NCBI GenBank assembly: GCA_030323885.1
Contig: CM059190.1
Coordinates: 103,532,856-103,596,855 of the forward strand
Direction of reading: 5' to 3'
Length of the DNA: 64,000 nt
From: Branchipolynoe longqiensis
Taxonomy: Eukaryota > Annelida > Polychaeta > Phyllodocida > Polynoidae
Under the pieces are notes generated by a model. The model saw nothing but the letters and a program-made list of their open reading frames with translations. It searched no databases and was not told the DNA's origin. Shown piece by piece: positions 10,004 to 20,613 of the stretch. Numbering within the stretch: the first letter of the stretch is position 1; each line of letters begins with the position of its first letter. Made by a program: the position numbers and the translations under genes.

Positions 10004-10581
10004 AGCCGTGTTTACACAGGCAATTATAAAGCGAATTAGAGAAAGCGATTTATATGAAGCGAAGTAGTGGCACGTTTACACGAGCGAGTTTGAAAGTCTG
10101 TCGGCGACCGGGAACCAGCAGCCTTAGTGGTGAGCCTGTAGCCGGCGAGCACTGCTATTTGTTTAGTTTACATTCGGCGATTCGACAATATGAATAACGA
10201 CGCCGATGTAGCTGCTATGTTAATATCGCTTGGAATTTAGGGTTAATTTAATTAAATTTCATTATTTGAGTATGTAATTCTGTTAAATATGATCGCATTC
10301 ACTAGATTTCGGCCTAATCGGTCCCTAACACTGCCGGGCACCAGCGATTAGTTACAGCTGAGCCTGTAGCCAGCGAGCACCGCTATTTTACACTATCGCC
10401 GCCCGGGAACCAGCTGAATTGATTCATATAAACTACCTGGACAAGTGGTTTATATAAAGCGAATCATATGAAGCGAATCAGCCCTAATCCGCCTCAGAGT
10501 CGCGTTTACACGGTGAATGTGAGGCGAACTAGGCAAGGCGATTTATATGAAGCGACTTAACTCGCCCGTGTAAACACGGCT
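10004..10581. mobile_element. MFE E4: TIR element filled with the GCGAA/TTCGC motif
   Basis: Ends AGCCGTGTTTACACAGGC and GCCCGTGTAAACACGGCT are inverted, flanked by ATA on both sides. GCGAA, GCGATT and their complements recur, often as TATATGAAGCGAA. The middle (10158-10326) is the reverse complement of a core found twice in E5. GAGCCTGTAGCC followed by AGCGAGCACYGCTATT flanks the core on both sides. Confidence 0.75.
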
Positions 10582-10732
10582 ATAGAAAACAAGCACGTTC
10601 ACCCAACCATGACACGCCCGCCATTCAGACAATTAGCATTCCTGAAAGGGTGACCTATATATTAATCCAAAGTTACAATCTCAGTACTGTCAGGTTCAGT
10701 TTTGTATTGTTTTGCTTTTATTATTACTATCA

Positions 10733-10760
10733 TTGTTATTATTATTATTATTATTATCAT
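10733..10760. repeat. (TTA)n microsatellite
   Basis: TTATTATTATTATTATTATC run. Confidence 0.95.
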
Positions 10761-10779
10761 TGTTGGTCTTATTGTACTA

Positions 10780-10928
10780 GTAGTCTGTACTGGCCTCTCT
10801 GGCAAGGAGCCACAAAGACAGACAAACGGGCATGCCAAATGTGATTGCATCAGGGAGTCAAGGTAGTGTAATGGAAAGAAGTGTGAGTTCGAATCTTGTT
10901 CGAGGCACAATAGTTCCCATTTTCAGGG
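10780..10928 (+). mobile_element. SINE-C, single copy
   Basis: Matches the array at 49590-50405: GTAGTCTGTACTGGCCTCTC, GGCAAGGAGCCACA, then the tRNA-like part GTCAAGGTAGTGTAATGG and GTGAGTTCGAATC (B box), then TTCCCATTTTCA. Confidence 0.8.
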
Positions 10929-11012
10929 GTGTATGTGCAGTAGTGCCTGGCTTCAATGACCCCTCTGATTGGCAAACCCCTGTCTGCCAATTTTGCAGGT
11001 ACCTCTTTAGTC

Positions 11013-11265
11013 GAAGCCCTCATGCAACAAACAACAGACAGTATTTCTGGTCAAAGTCCCACATACAACAAACAACACTGTCTCTCTGGTCAAAGCCCCG
11101 CATACAACAAACAACACTGTCTCTCTGGTCAAAGCCCCACATACAACAAACAACACTGTCTCTCTGGTCAAAGCCCCCCACATACAACAAACAACACTGT
11201 CTCTCTGGTCAAAGCCCCCCCACATACAACAAACAACACTGTCTCTCTGGTCAAAGCCCCGCATT
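11013..11265. repeat. Minisatellite, about 37-bp unit, 6-7 copies
   Basis: Unit CTCTCTGGTCAAAGCCC followed by ACATACAACAAACAACACTG. The same unit occurs twice more at 22341-22427 next to a SINE-A. The open frames over it are repeat artefacts. Confidence 0.9.
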
Positions 11266-11454
11266 AGACGGGGGCCACAAAACACAGCTCTTCATCAAGA
11301 CACGTGTGCCTCAGCAGACACACGGCCCTGGCAGTCTGCATGACACACCCCGGACACAGTCAGGATTACCCCCCCCCCCCCACCACCACAGGATACACAC
11401 AACGCAGCGACATATGTGTTCAAACTACGAAACTACTCTCCGTGGAGAGGAAGA

Positions 11455-11783
11455 CCAGAGAGGACGGCCAAATGAGTTGAGCATCGGTCTCCCACTTTGG
11501 TAGATCGTGGGATTCGAATCCATGAGTTCGAACCCGAGTCGAGCCAAACCATTGACTTTAAATATTTATACTTGTCGCTTCCTAGCCAGGCTCTCGGCAT
11601 TATCAGGATAGGGTGAGGACTGTTTGGCTCGTTGTCAGGATAATGCGACTGAGCACTTGGGATACCAGAAGCCTGATTTCCCGTTGGGGCAGCACTATAA
11701 AATCGCCATGAGTGCATACTGTCAGAAGTTGGTACCAGTCCTGAGGTGTTGCCAGGACGTAAAACTCCAACAACCAACCAATC
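11455..11783 (+). mobile_element. SINE-A, full length
   Basis: tRNA-like head (ACGGCCAAATGAGTTGAGC, then GAGTTCGAACCC), CTTCCTAGCCAGGCTCTCGG, GGGGCAGCACTATAAA, GGTGTTGCCAGGACGTAAAA and a CAACAACCAACCAA tail are all present in order. A short duplication lies in the B-box region. Confidence 0.9.
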
Positions 11784-12420
11784 AAGTACGCCTCTGTGCA
11801 GAGTCATGGAAAGGAAAACGGTGACCTTTCTTAGCGATCAGTTTCGTAGTCGTCGACGCAGACTCGGGGTGGAGAGTGTAGGAGTGTAGGGGGCGCTGTA
11901 CTGTGCCGCGGTTCTCCGCTGGCGCCTCCTGGCTGCGGAAGTCGGCGGCACCCCGTGGCGCCCCCTCGTGGTTATAATCGGTGTCTGCTGGGGGATCCTG
12001 ACTGACCTGGTTTGAGGTTTGCACCGAATGAACCCTCACCCCCCCCACCCTTCACCCCCCCCTTCTACCCCTCGCACAAGCCTACGTCGTCCCTCCACCC
12101 ACGTTCACTCCCCCCCCCCCCACACACACCATCTCTCGGCCTCTTTCTACACACACACCATTTCACACACAACTCACCGACGTTTTACCCATTTGCGATC
12201 AAACTGAAGAAAAATTCACCTGTCCCCTCCTCCCACCCCCCTCCACACAGACAGACTTCTCATATACCCCCCCCCCCCCACACCCACAACACAAGTCGCC
12301 AATGTCACGTGTCACGAGCCCTGAAAGTCGTCTGCTCGGCTGTCAACTGGGGAAGACGTTCGGCGTTCCGTTAGTGCAGTGCATCATGAGTAGTTACCGC
12401 GCTCGTTTTGAGCCCCCGTC
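11784..12420. other. CpG-rich unique stretch then C-rich tracts
   Basis: 11840-12000 is GC-rich with many CpGs and a CTCF-like site. 12040-12290 is C-rich with several C runs. No coding support. Confidence 0.4.
11958..11971 (-). promoter_or_regulatory. CTCF-like core, one mismatch
   Basis: GCGCCCCCTCGTGG; its complement CCACGAGGGGGCGC differs from the CCASYAGRKGGCRS core at one position. Confidence 0.4.
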
Positions 12421-12424
12421 TGCG

Positions 12425-12860
12425 TCTCATGAACAGAGAGGGGATGGGGGGGGGGGGGAGGAGAAAGGGGAGAGAGTGGGAGGGGGGGAGGGGGGGAGGG
12501 GGAGAGTGGGAGGGGGAGAGGGGTAGAGGGAGGGGGGAGAGGAGGGGAAAGCAGTGCGTGGCGAGATGGGAGAAAGGGGGAATGGGAGAGGGGGAAGAGG
12601 GGAGAGGGGAGAAATGGGTAGAAAGGGGAAGAAGAAAGGAGGAGGGGAGAGAAAGAGGGGAGGGGAGACGGGGAGAGTTGGTAGGTTTTTGGGAGTTTTA
12701 CGGCCTGACAACATCTAAGGTCACATCAGGACGGAAAAGAAGGGAGAGAGGGGAGATGGTGAAAGAGGTGGAGAGTGGGGAGAGGACGGAGGGGAGAGAC
12801 CCAAGAGATGGGGAGAGGGAAACAGGGAAAGAGGGGAGTGGAGGGGAGAGAGAGTGAGAG
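12425..12860. repeat. Purine-rich GGGGAGA tract
   Basis: Over 400 bp of almost pure G/A on the plus strand, interrupted at 12685-12734 by a SINE-A end. Arg/Glu/Gly open frames over it are compositional. Confidence 0.95.
12685..12734 (-). mobile_element. SINE-A 3' end fragment
   Basis: GGGAGTTTTACGGCCTGACA and ACATCTAAGGTCACATCAGG embedded in the purine tract. Confidence 0.7.
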
Positions 12861-12934
12861 AGTGAGAGAGTTGAGGGGGGCGAGATCCCTGACTGACGAT
12901 GGCGTCTCAGTGGTTCCCGCCACCAAACAATACA

Positions 12935-13190
12935 CAAACAACCACACCATACACACAGCCACACAATACACACACAACCCTACAATACATGTATGACCAC
13001 ACAATACACACACAACCACACAATACACACACAACCACACAATACACACACAACCACACAATACACTCACAGCCACACCATACACACAACCCTCCAATAC
13101 ACACAACCACACACACAACCCTACAATACACAAACAACTACACAATACACTCACAACCACACAATACACTCACAGCCACACAATACGCAC
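12935..13190. repeat. Minisatellite, ACACACAACCACACAAT unit
   Basis: Tandem variants of CACACAACCACACAATA with point changes. Open in several frames on both strands as a result. Confidence 0.93.
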
Positions 13191-13329
13191 ACATGCGCAT
13201 CAGTCAGTGCACGATTATTAAGATGGCAACTTGTGATTACATCCCATCATAATTTAATCACAGAGCGCCTTAGAATGGATCCTGCTAGTGAGCGCGCTCT
13301 ATCAAATCTCGTCCTCTTCTTCCTCTTCT

Positions 13330-13345
13330 TTTTATTATTATTATT

Positions 13346-13375
<30 letters not shown>
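13330..13375. repeat. (ATT)n microsatellite
   Basis: TTATTATTATT runs, ending in TATATAGCAAC. Confidence 0.95.
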
Positions 13376-13376
<1 letters not shown>

Positions 13377-13541
13377 GCAACTACAAATGTTGAATGTAGT
13401 CCACGGAATAAGGTTGCAGATCCTCAAACATCACACAAGGCCAATTAAACAAATGAAAATGAACCTTTTTTTTTGGTTTATAATGGTTTACGGAATATAG
13501 CCTCATGGCATCCAAAAATCGGACCTACATTTTTTTTGTTA
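13376..13541. other. No gene recognised
   Basis: Unique AT-rich spacer before E3. Confidence 0.4.
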
Positions 13542-13878
13542 TGTAGCTGTCACACTACGACGACTAGGCCGGCGACAGTCCAACGACTTGTCGCTTTGCT
13601 CTGTCGTTGGCTGTCGTCGATTGTCGCTAAGGTGTCGCTATGCTGTCGTTTGCGTGTCGCCGCGACACCTCCGCGACACCTCCAGTTTCTCCACTGTCGC
13701 CCGCTTGTCGTTGGGTTTTTGGACATGTTGAAAACCTCGACGACAGCCGGCGACAGACGCGGTCGCTGCGCTGTCGCGGCGCGGCGCTTGGCCCGAATTT
13801 GCATATGTCGTCGGGTTTTCACAAAATCCATGTCGCTGGGCTGTCGTCGCCGCTTGTCGTCGTAGTGTGACAGCCACA
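13542..13878. mobile_element. MFE E3: TIR element filled with the TGTCG/CGACA motif
   Basis: Ends TGTAGCTGTCACACTACGAC and GTCGTAGTGTGACAGCCACA are inverted, flanked by TTA on both sides (13539-13541, 13879-13881). Over 20 TGTCG or CGACA blocks fill the 337 bp. The open frames on both strands follow from the codon-like motif spacing and are not genes. Confidence 0.8.
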
Positions 13879-13894
13879 TTACACATGTGTGTCC

Positions 13895-13896
<2 letters not shown>

Positions 13897-13955
<59 letters not shown>
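13897..13955. repeat. (AT)n microsatellite
   Basis: About 28 AT repeats. Confidence 0.97.
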
Positions 13956-13958
<3 letters not shown>

Positions 13959-14442
13959 AGAGTGGTTGCTTAGTAACGTTGGGGTTGGAGGGGTGGTGGG
14001 GTGGGTGTGTAGGATGGGTAGAGAGGTGGAGGACAGAGGGGTGAAGAGTTCAGGCACATCAAAACTCAAGACACGGGGTCTGACTGCAAGCTCACCCCCC
14101 CCCCCCCCCCCCCCCACGGCTCACAATAGATCCTCAGAAAACGACACGCGAAGCTCCACAGAAAGTAACCAGGGTCCCCCGACTCCGTTGCCAAATTAAT
14201 ATTGAAACTTATAAGACGTTTGCAGCATGCCGTAAAAAAAACGCCGAAGAAGACTAAATTACTGCAGCTACTCGGCGAGATCAGGCGAAGGGAGGCCGTT
14301 AAACGGAGGGGTGGATAGACAGGCGGGCGGGCGGGGGGGGGGGGGGGGGGGGGGGGGGGAGTCTCTACTTTACAGCCAGACGTGATATTTAGGGAATTAT
14401 AAATGACTGACCTGGGGATCTCGAGTTAAAGAACATAAACTG
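13956..14442. other. No gene; C tract and G tract
   Basis: C run at 14095-14116 and G run at 14334-14359. The rest is unique with no coding frame. Confidence 0.5.
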
Positions 14443-14444
14443 GG

Positions 14445-14507
<63 letters not shown>

Positions 14508-14657
14508 TGTGTGTGCGTGTGTGTGTGAAAGTATGAGAGTAGAAGAAATGGCAGTAAGTCAGTGTGTAAATGTGTGAATGTGTATGTGTGTGTGTATGTG
14601 TGTGCAAGTATGAGATAGTGTAGGAAATGGCAGTAAGTCAGTGTGTGTAAAAGTGCG

Positions 14658-14707
<50 letters not shown>

Positions 14708-14941
14708 CATGTGAAAAGTATGAGAGAGTGTAGGAAATGGCAGTAAGTCAGTGTGTGTAAAAGTGTGACTGTGTGTGTGTGTGTGTGTGTGTATGCGTGT
14801 GAAAAGTATGAGAGAGTGTAGGAAATGGCAGTAAGTCAGTGTGTGTAAAAGTGTGACTGTGTGTGTGTGTGTGTGTGTATGCGTGTGAAAAGTATGAGAG
14901 AGTGTAGGAAATGGCAGTAAGTCAGTGTGTGTAAAAGTGTG

Positions 14942-15022
<81 letters not shown>

Positions 15023-15180
15023 GAAAAGTATGAGATAGTGTAGGAAATGGCAGTAAGTCAGTGTGTGTAAAAGGGTGACTGTGTGTGTGTCTGTGTGTGT
15101 GAAAGTATGAGATAGTGTAGGAAATGGCAGTAAGTCAGTGTGTGTAAAAGTGTGACTGTGTATGTGTGTGTGTGTAAAGG
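14443..15180. repeat. Compound minisatellite with variable GT spacers
   Basis: Seven copies of a core GGAAATGGCAGTAAGTCAGT (first one GAAATGG) with GAAAGTATGAGA before it, each separated by GT runs from a few bp to over 70 bp. The core is conserved while the GT length varies widely. Confidence 0.93.
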
Positions 15181-15495
15181 CGTGACAAATAAGGTTAAAA
15201 AGACTGTGTGTAAAAGTTATGTGAACCAGTGACGTGAGTGAATCAGGGTAAAAGTATGATAGGGAGCGAGTGTGTAAAAGTGTGTGTGTAAAAGTATGAG
15301 AGTGTGTCCATTGACATGAGTCAGTCAGTGTAAATGTGAGACAGTGTGTGTGTGTAGTATGTGTGTGTGTAAAGTGAGAGAATCTGTGTAAAATTGCTGG
15401 AAGTGAATCAGTGAAGTTGAGTAAGTTAGTGTAAAGTGTGTCAGCGCATGTATTAACAAAAGTGTATATGTGAGTGGGGTAATTATAACAGCATC
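15181..15495. other. Degenerate GT-rich spacer
   Basis: Imperfect GTGTGTAAAAGT words, probably decayed units of the preceding array. No gene. Confidence 0.5.
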
Positions 15496-15497
15496 TT

Positions 15498-15534
<37 letters not shown>

Positions 15535-15660
15535 AGAGAGAAAGAGGGGGAGAGGGGAGAGTGGAGAGAGAGAAAGAGGGGAGAGAGTGGAGAGGGGAGA
15601 GGGGGGGGGGGAGAGAGAGGGGAGGGGGAGGGAGAGAGAGGGAAAGAGAGGGAGAAAGAG
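15498..15660. repeat. Purine-rich GA/GGGA tract
   Basis: GAGAGAGA then GGGGAGAG repeats, purely purine for long stretches. Confidence 0.95.
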
Positions 15661-16038
15661 TATGTGTGAGTGTGATAGTTTGTCTGGTGAGAGAAGGAGA
15701 GGGCGCCTACATCATGAATGTCCCCCCCCCCCCCCCGCACCCCCACCCGTCTGTGATTTCTGCAGCATAGCGAATGATTCTGTGGGCAATAAATGTCGTC
15801 TGCCGCCATTAACTGGTCCAGCATAACCCAGAACGATCTTTACTAGCAACAGACGACATTTAGTGGTGGCAGACGACAACGTGAATGATTGGACTACTGC
15901 TACTGGCGACTCGGGTCACGTGGGTTGTGATTCAGATGCACCCAGGACTTGAAATTCAAACTTTAGGTCCGACACTTTTAAACCGGTGTAGAATGTAGAA
16001 TTAAACCGGTGTAGAATGTAATTGTAAAGTCGTCCGAT
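15661..16038. other. No gene recognised
   Basis: C run at 15722-15736. Short direct duplication of AAACCGGTGTAGAATGTA at 15980-16021. Confidence 0.45.
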
Positions 16039-16320
16039 GGGACATGATGGCTGAATGGTATGATGAGAATTAAGAGCGCTGGCTGGCTTCACATGCAGAA
16101 GACCATGGGTTCGAAACCCGGCCGGGTCAAGCAGATGGAATTAATATTTAGGAGAGAGAAAATACTTGGTTGCGCAGTGTCAGTATCAGTAATAGCGAGT
16201 GGGATAGTCTCCCATTGGGGCAGCACTATAAAGTCAAATCTGAGTCCGCACTGTCCCAAGTTGGTAGTGATCATGAGATGTTGCTGGGATGTCAAGCCCC
16301 AACAAACAACACACAATGTA
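16039..16320 (+). mobile_element. SINE-A, diverged and internally deleted
   Basis: Head GACATGATGGCTGAATGG with GGGTTCGAAACCC, then AGTGTCAGTATCAGTAAT, GGGGCAGCACTATAAAGTC and GATGTTGCTGGGATGT. The block containing CTTCCTAGCCAGG is missing. Confidence 0.75.
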
Positions 16321-16561
16321 AAGGTTGTCTTGGTTGTTGTAGTGCACATTTAAATCGGTATGAAGCAGAAAGCTGTGTTGGTTGAGTTAGGGCAACTTTA
16401 AATCAGTGTTACCCCGTAAAGTGTTTGGCACACTTAAATCGCGAATCAGTCTTGGTCGTGTTAGTGTACACTTAAACCGTTATAAGACGGGAATCTACCT
16501 CGGTGGTGTTAGTGCACACTTAAACCGTTATAAGACGGGAGTCTGTCTCGGTGGTGTTAGT

Positions 16562-16856
16562 GCCATTAGTACAAAGTTACTTTTATTTAAAATGGTAAAC
16601 TTTTGAGATATTTTTGCTTGGCAAACATGCACAAGTAGTTTTTGGCAAGCTTGCCAAAACTCTGACACCATAGAACTTCTGCAAAGTAACAGGGGGGGCG
16701 ATGTAAAATGGACTCAGGTATTGCCTACTACGCAGAAACCAATTGATATAATAAGTGCATTCAGTATCCTACGTTGAGCATATGGCAAATCGACAAACTC
16801 AGATAATTTGTTTGTGTTTTTGAAACTTTGAGATTTCAGCGTACGAATGCAGCTTA
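16562..16856 (-). mobile_element. TTAA-MITE, 3' part
   Basis: AAAGTTACTTTTATTTAAAA, GGCAAGCTTGCCAAAACTCT and an end GAATGCAGCTTAAG match the family. The TTAAGCTACAATGAG junction shows it inserted at a TTAA within the adjacent 7-bp-TSD element, where the other copy reads GGTTAAGCTACAATGAGC. Confidence 0.7.
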
Positions 16857-17548
16857 AGCTACAATGAGTATTAAAGATTCATCAATTTATATATTTGGTT
16901 TTCCGACAATTTGTCTTTATATATTCAATCAAAATTCAATATTTTGGGATATAATATTGATATAAATAATATCTATTAGTCTTAGAGACTGGTTATTGTA
17001 ATACTGTGCCAAATATGAGGAATATTCCAAGGATTGTTTTGCTGCAATGACCTTTCAAACATTGAAATGTTGAAAATAATTCACTTACAGATGCTGTTTA
17101 CATGCAAACAATTACACTTTTTGACATTTTAGGATAAAAATAGATTTTGATTCTCTGCAGATAGAGCTCTGAAAAGGAATAGGGTGTAACACTATTATGA
17201 ATATGTGAACTATTTAGCATTTAATCAGTCTTGTTCCAGTTTTCCAACAAAATACTAAGCTTTGAAAATGGCTATTTGGCCAAATCAGAATGATTATTCT
17301 GTCATAAATTGCAGTTTTTGACATTGTCTTATTAAAAATGTGCTTGTCGCGTCGATTTAGCAATTCACAATTTAAATTCCTTTATATATGTATTTTTATA
17401 TATTTAATCTTAAAGATTTATTATCTCAAGAACAATAATATATATAGCCTAACTATTTTTGGATTTGGGCTTGTAATTTCAACGTCTACAGGAAGGAATG
17501 AAAATAGTGCACCCTATGCATATTTTTTAATTTAGCTGTCGGTACCTA
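16857..17548. mobile_element. 7-bp-TSD element, 3' half only
   Basis: Follows 8930-9632 closely (AAAATTCAATATTTTGGGAT, ATGCTGTTTACATGCAAAC, GCTGTCGGTACCTA end). The 5' half is absent, so no target duplication can be read. Confidence 0.8.
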
Positions 17549-17604
17549 CTTAAACCGTTATAAGACAGGAGTTGGTCTTGGTGGTGTTCGCGCACACTTA
17601 AACC

Positions 17605-17934
17605 GGACCAGACGGGATGGCCGAATGAGTTAGAGCGTCCGTCTCCCGTGTTGGTAGATTGTGGGTTCGAACCCTGGTCGAGTCAAACCAATGACTTAAA
17701 AAATTGATACTTGTCACTTCCTAGCCTGGTGCTCGGCATTATTAGGATAGGGCATGGACTGATTGGCTCAGAGTCAGGATAATGTGACTGAGTGGGATAT
17801 CAGGTCATGGTGCTGGCAGCCCTGGTCTTCCAGTGGGGCAGCACTATAAAGTCACCATGAGTGCGCACTGTCACAAGTCGGTACCCATCCTGATATGCCC
17901 TTAGATGTTGCTAGGATGTAAAACAACAACAACA
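17605..17934 (+). mobile_element. SINE-A, complete reference copy with target duplication
   Basis: Flanked by ACACTTAAACC at 17594-17604 and 17935-17945. The head GATGGCCGAATGAGTTAGAG with GGGTTCGAACCC resembles tRNA A and B boxes of the long-variable-arm (Leu/Ser) type. The body runs CTTCCTAGCCTGGTGCTCGG, GGGGCAGCACTATAAAGTC, CTGTCACAAGTCGGTACCC and TTAGATGTTGCTAGGATG, ending in (AAC)n. At 330 bp it is non-coding and depends on a partner LINE for mobility. Confidence 0.93.
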
Positions 17935-17964
17935 ACACTTAAACCGTTATAAGACAGGAATCTG

Positions 17965-18689
17965 GGGCCATATGCATATGTCCGGGTTAGTGCTGCGAAG
18001 CTGGTTTTCGGCGGGTTGGCCGGGTTAGCGGCGAAAAATGTGTATGCATGTGTCCGCGTTAAACTAACTCGGCGAGGTTAAAGTCGCCTGTACTAACCCC
18101 AAGCGAAAGGATGGTTAAAGGTGGGGTTAGGGATCGATTATGGCCAAATCTATTGAATGCGATCATATTTAACATAATTACATACTCAAATAGTAAAATT
18201 TCATTAAATTAACCCTAAATTCGAAGCAATATTAACGTAGCAGCTAAAACGGCGGCGTTATTCATATTGTCGAATCGACGAATGTAAAGTAAACAAATCG
18301 CTGCCCTCCGCAGCGACGTCGATATCGAGGCCCCCTACGTTGCTAAATAGCTGAAACGTTAATTATTTTACGCCCAAATCTATTCAATGCGATCATATTT
18401 AACAGAATTACATACGCAATAAGTGAAATTTAATTAAATTAACCCTAAAAATCGAAGCGAGATTAACGCTGATGCCATAACGACGGCGATATTAATATTT
18501 TCGAATCGACGAATGTAATGTAAACAAAGCGAGGCCCCCTAGGTTGCTAAATAACTGAAACGTTAACTAACCCGAGCGCGCTTTGGTCATATACATGCCC
18601 CGTGACACATTTGGAACTCCGGGGTTAATTAACCCGGGACCCGCCTTTAACCCCGGCCCGGTTAAAAACTGGCTCATGCATACGGGCCC
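17965..18689. mobile_element. MFE E5: TIR element filled with GGTTA/TAACC motif
   Basis: Ends GGGCCATATGCATATGTCC and GGCTCATGCATACGGGCCC are imperfectly inverted. GGGTTA, GGTTAAC and complements recur near both ends. Two tandem copies of a 170-180 bp core (18127-18306, 18364-18533) contain TGCGATCATATTTAACA and ATTAAATTAACCCTAAA. The same core lies inverted in E4. Confidence 0.75.
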
Positions 18690-18740
18690 TGTTTTGGTAG
18701 TGTTAGTTCACCTTTAAATGATTACAAGACGCCTGTGGTT

Positions 18741-18908
18741 TCCGGTTTAGCCTCAGACGCTGAGGAGCTGACAGTGCCCACGTACACAAGCAGCAACGAG
18801 CAAGTTATTGACACCCCCCCCCCCCCCACCACACACACCCTTTTTACACAAAGTGCACTGAGCTATCCGCCCCCAACATAACAAGCATCGTCCACCGAGT
18901 GCTAAGTT
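18741..18908. other. Spacer with C tract and duplicated segment
   Basis: C run at 18814-18828. 18845-18905 is repeated at 19262-19325 on the far side of the next SINE (AACATAACAAGCATCGTC vs AACATAACAAGCCTCGTC). Confidence 0.5.
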
Positions 18909-19247
18909 GGTTGGTTGTTGGAGTTTTACATCCTGGCAACATCTAAGGTCATATCAGGATGGGTATCGACTTCTGACAGTGTGCACTCATGGTGACTTTA
19001 TAGTGCTGCCCCACTGGGAAATCAGGTCTCTGGTACCATGAGCCGATATCCCACTCAGTCACATTATCATGACACTGAGCTAACCAGTCCTTGCCCTATC
19101 GTATTAATGCCGAGCGCCAGGCTAGGAAGCGACGAGTATCAATTTATAAGTCATGATCTGTTTGACTCGACCGGAAACATTTGTTTGACTCGACCGGGAA
19201 ACGAACGAGTGCACGCGAGGCCCGCACTCTACCAATTCGGCCACCGC
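18909..19247 (-). mobile_element. SINE-A, full length
   Basis: GGTTGTTGGAGTTTTACATC at the 3' end to ACTCTACCAATTCGGCCACC at the head. A short duplication of TTTGACTCGACCGG lies at the B-box side. Confidence 0.9.
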
Positions 19248-19525
19248 GCCCGGTGCCTGTGTACAGAAAGTGCATGGAGCTACACAAACCCGAACATAAC
19301 AAGCCTCGTCTGCCGAGAGCTAAGGAAACAAGTCTGAGGCAGCAGTAGCCTCTCACGAAGTCATACCCGAGTGAAAAAAATATAAATAAATCAAATAAAA
19401 CAAGAGAAAAAACCCAGAGTACAACTAACAAATGTCCCTTGCGGACTCGCCCACACAAACACCACAGCAAAACAAACTAACGATCGAAATGTTAAAGTTG
19501 CATAGTCCGATAAAGCATCACCGTA
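19248..19525. other. Spacer with TTAA-MITE end
   Basis: 19487-19515 reads TTAAAGTTGCATAGTCCGAT, a lone TTAA-MITE terminus cut by the next SINE tail. Confidence 0.5.
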
Positions 19526-19591
19526 TTTAATTAAACCCGTCCTGATATGACCATAGATGTTCCAAGGACGTAAGACTCCAACAACCAACCA
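19526..19591 (+). mobile_element. SINE-A 3' tail
   Basis: ACCCGTCCTGATATGACCAT to ACTCCAACAACCAACCA. Confidence 0.75.
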
Positions 19592-19709
19592 TTATTTAAA
19601 GCAAAACACTCATTTAAATTTGGACCGACAATTGTTATTTAGATACCGCTGCAGTTAATGGGTGTGTGTTGCTGTCTTGAAGGGGTGCTAAGTCAATGTA
19701 ACACTAATA

Positions 19710-19868
19710 ACACCTGGTATCCTGGTGGTGCAGCACTATAAAGTTCCGATGTGTGTGCACTGTCACAAATCGATACCCGTCCTGATATGACCATAGATGT
19801 TGATAGTATGTGAAACTCCAAGAACCTTAGATGTTGGCAGGATGTAAAACCCCAAGAAACAAAGAAAC
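19710..19868 (+). mobile_element. SINE-A 3' part with duplicated tail
   Basis: TGCAGCACTATAAAGTTCC to AGATGTTGATAGTATGTG, followed by a second TTAGATGTTGGCAGGATGT end. Confidence 0.75.
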
Positions 19869-19915
19869 AGTGAGGCTGGAGGTGAGTATGTGGGGGTCAG
19901 GTGGCGGATGGGGGT

Positions 19916-20138
19916 GTCGACCATGACCTGATATCCCACTCAGTCACATTATCCCGACACTGAGCCAACCAGTCCTTGCCCTATCCTAATAATGCTGAGC
20001 GCCAGGCTAGGAAGCGACAAGTATCAATTTTTAAGTCTTGGGTTTAACTGTTCGAACCCACAAACCCATGGGTTCGGATCCCCCAATCTCCCAAAACAGG
20101 AGACGGACGCTCAACTCATTCGGCTATCCCGTCTGGTC
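19916..20138 (-). mobile_element. SINE-A, 5' two-thirds
   Basis: CATGACCTGATATCCCACTC through GCTCAACTCATTCGGC and TCCCGTCTGGTC. The 3' tail is missing. Confidence 0.85.
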
Positions 20139-20281
20139 GCGCGCAACATTGCACTTGCTAGATCAAAAAGTAAAGGTGAAATGGAAAAGTTGAAAAAAAA
20201 CCAAAAAAAACTAGCAGAACAATGGCTGCTCGGGCCCAGCCGACCCAGAACCTACCCAGGAAAAACAGCTCAGCGGGATAT

Positions 20282-20365
20282 ATGTGCGTGTGTGTGTGCG
20301 TGCGTGTGTGTGCGTGCGTGCGTGTGACTGTGTGTGCGCGCGTGCGTGTGTGCGTGTGTGCGTGT
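20282..20365. repeat. GT/GC-rich microsatellite
   Basis: GTGTGTGCGTGCGTGTG words. Confidence 0.95.
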
Positions 20366-20613
20366 TGATGTCCTTGCAACATCTAAGGTCAAATCAGGAT
20401 GGGTACCGACTTGGGACAGTGCACACTCAGGGCAACTTAATAGTGCTTCCCGACTGAGAAATCAGTCCTTGCCCTATCCTATTAATGCCAAGCACCAAGT
20501 TAGGTAACGACAAGTATCAATTTTATAAATCATTGGTTTGACTCAACCGGGAACCGAACTCTCGATCTCACGTACGCGAGGCCTGCGCTCTGCCGATTCG
20601 GCCACCACCCTGG
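20363..20613 (-). mobile_element. SINE-A with internal deletion
   Basis: GCAACATCTAAGGTCAAATC and TTAATAGTGCTTCCCGACTG jump directly to AGTCCTTGCCCTATCC, skipping the middle block. The head ends GCCGATTCGGCCACCACC. Confidence 0.8.

Larger units (their letters stand above)
16340..18740. repeat. 47-bp minisatellite split by nested insertions
   Basis: Unit GTGTTAGTGCACACTTAAAC followed by CGTTATAAGACGGGAATCT and CGGTG. Units lie at 16340-16561, 17549-17604, 17935-17964 and 18690-18740. A 7-bp-TSD element piece carrying a TTAA-MITE, a SINE-A and E5 sit between them, all inside what was one array. Confidence 0.85.

Noticed and set aside
11013..11265. Regular repeat with spacing that resembles a CRISPR array
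   Set aside because: Units are head-to-tail with no unique spacers; the sequence context is animal-like with SINEs.
12012..12374. Pro/His/Ser-rich 120-codon frame
   Set aside because: Translation of C-rich low-complexity DNA between a SINE and a purine tract.
13473..14117. Opposed frames rich in Arg and Ser
   Set aside because: They lie inside E3, whose repeated TGTCG motif produces them on both strands.
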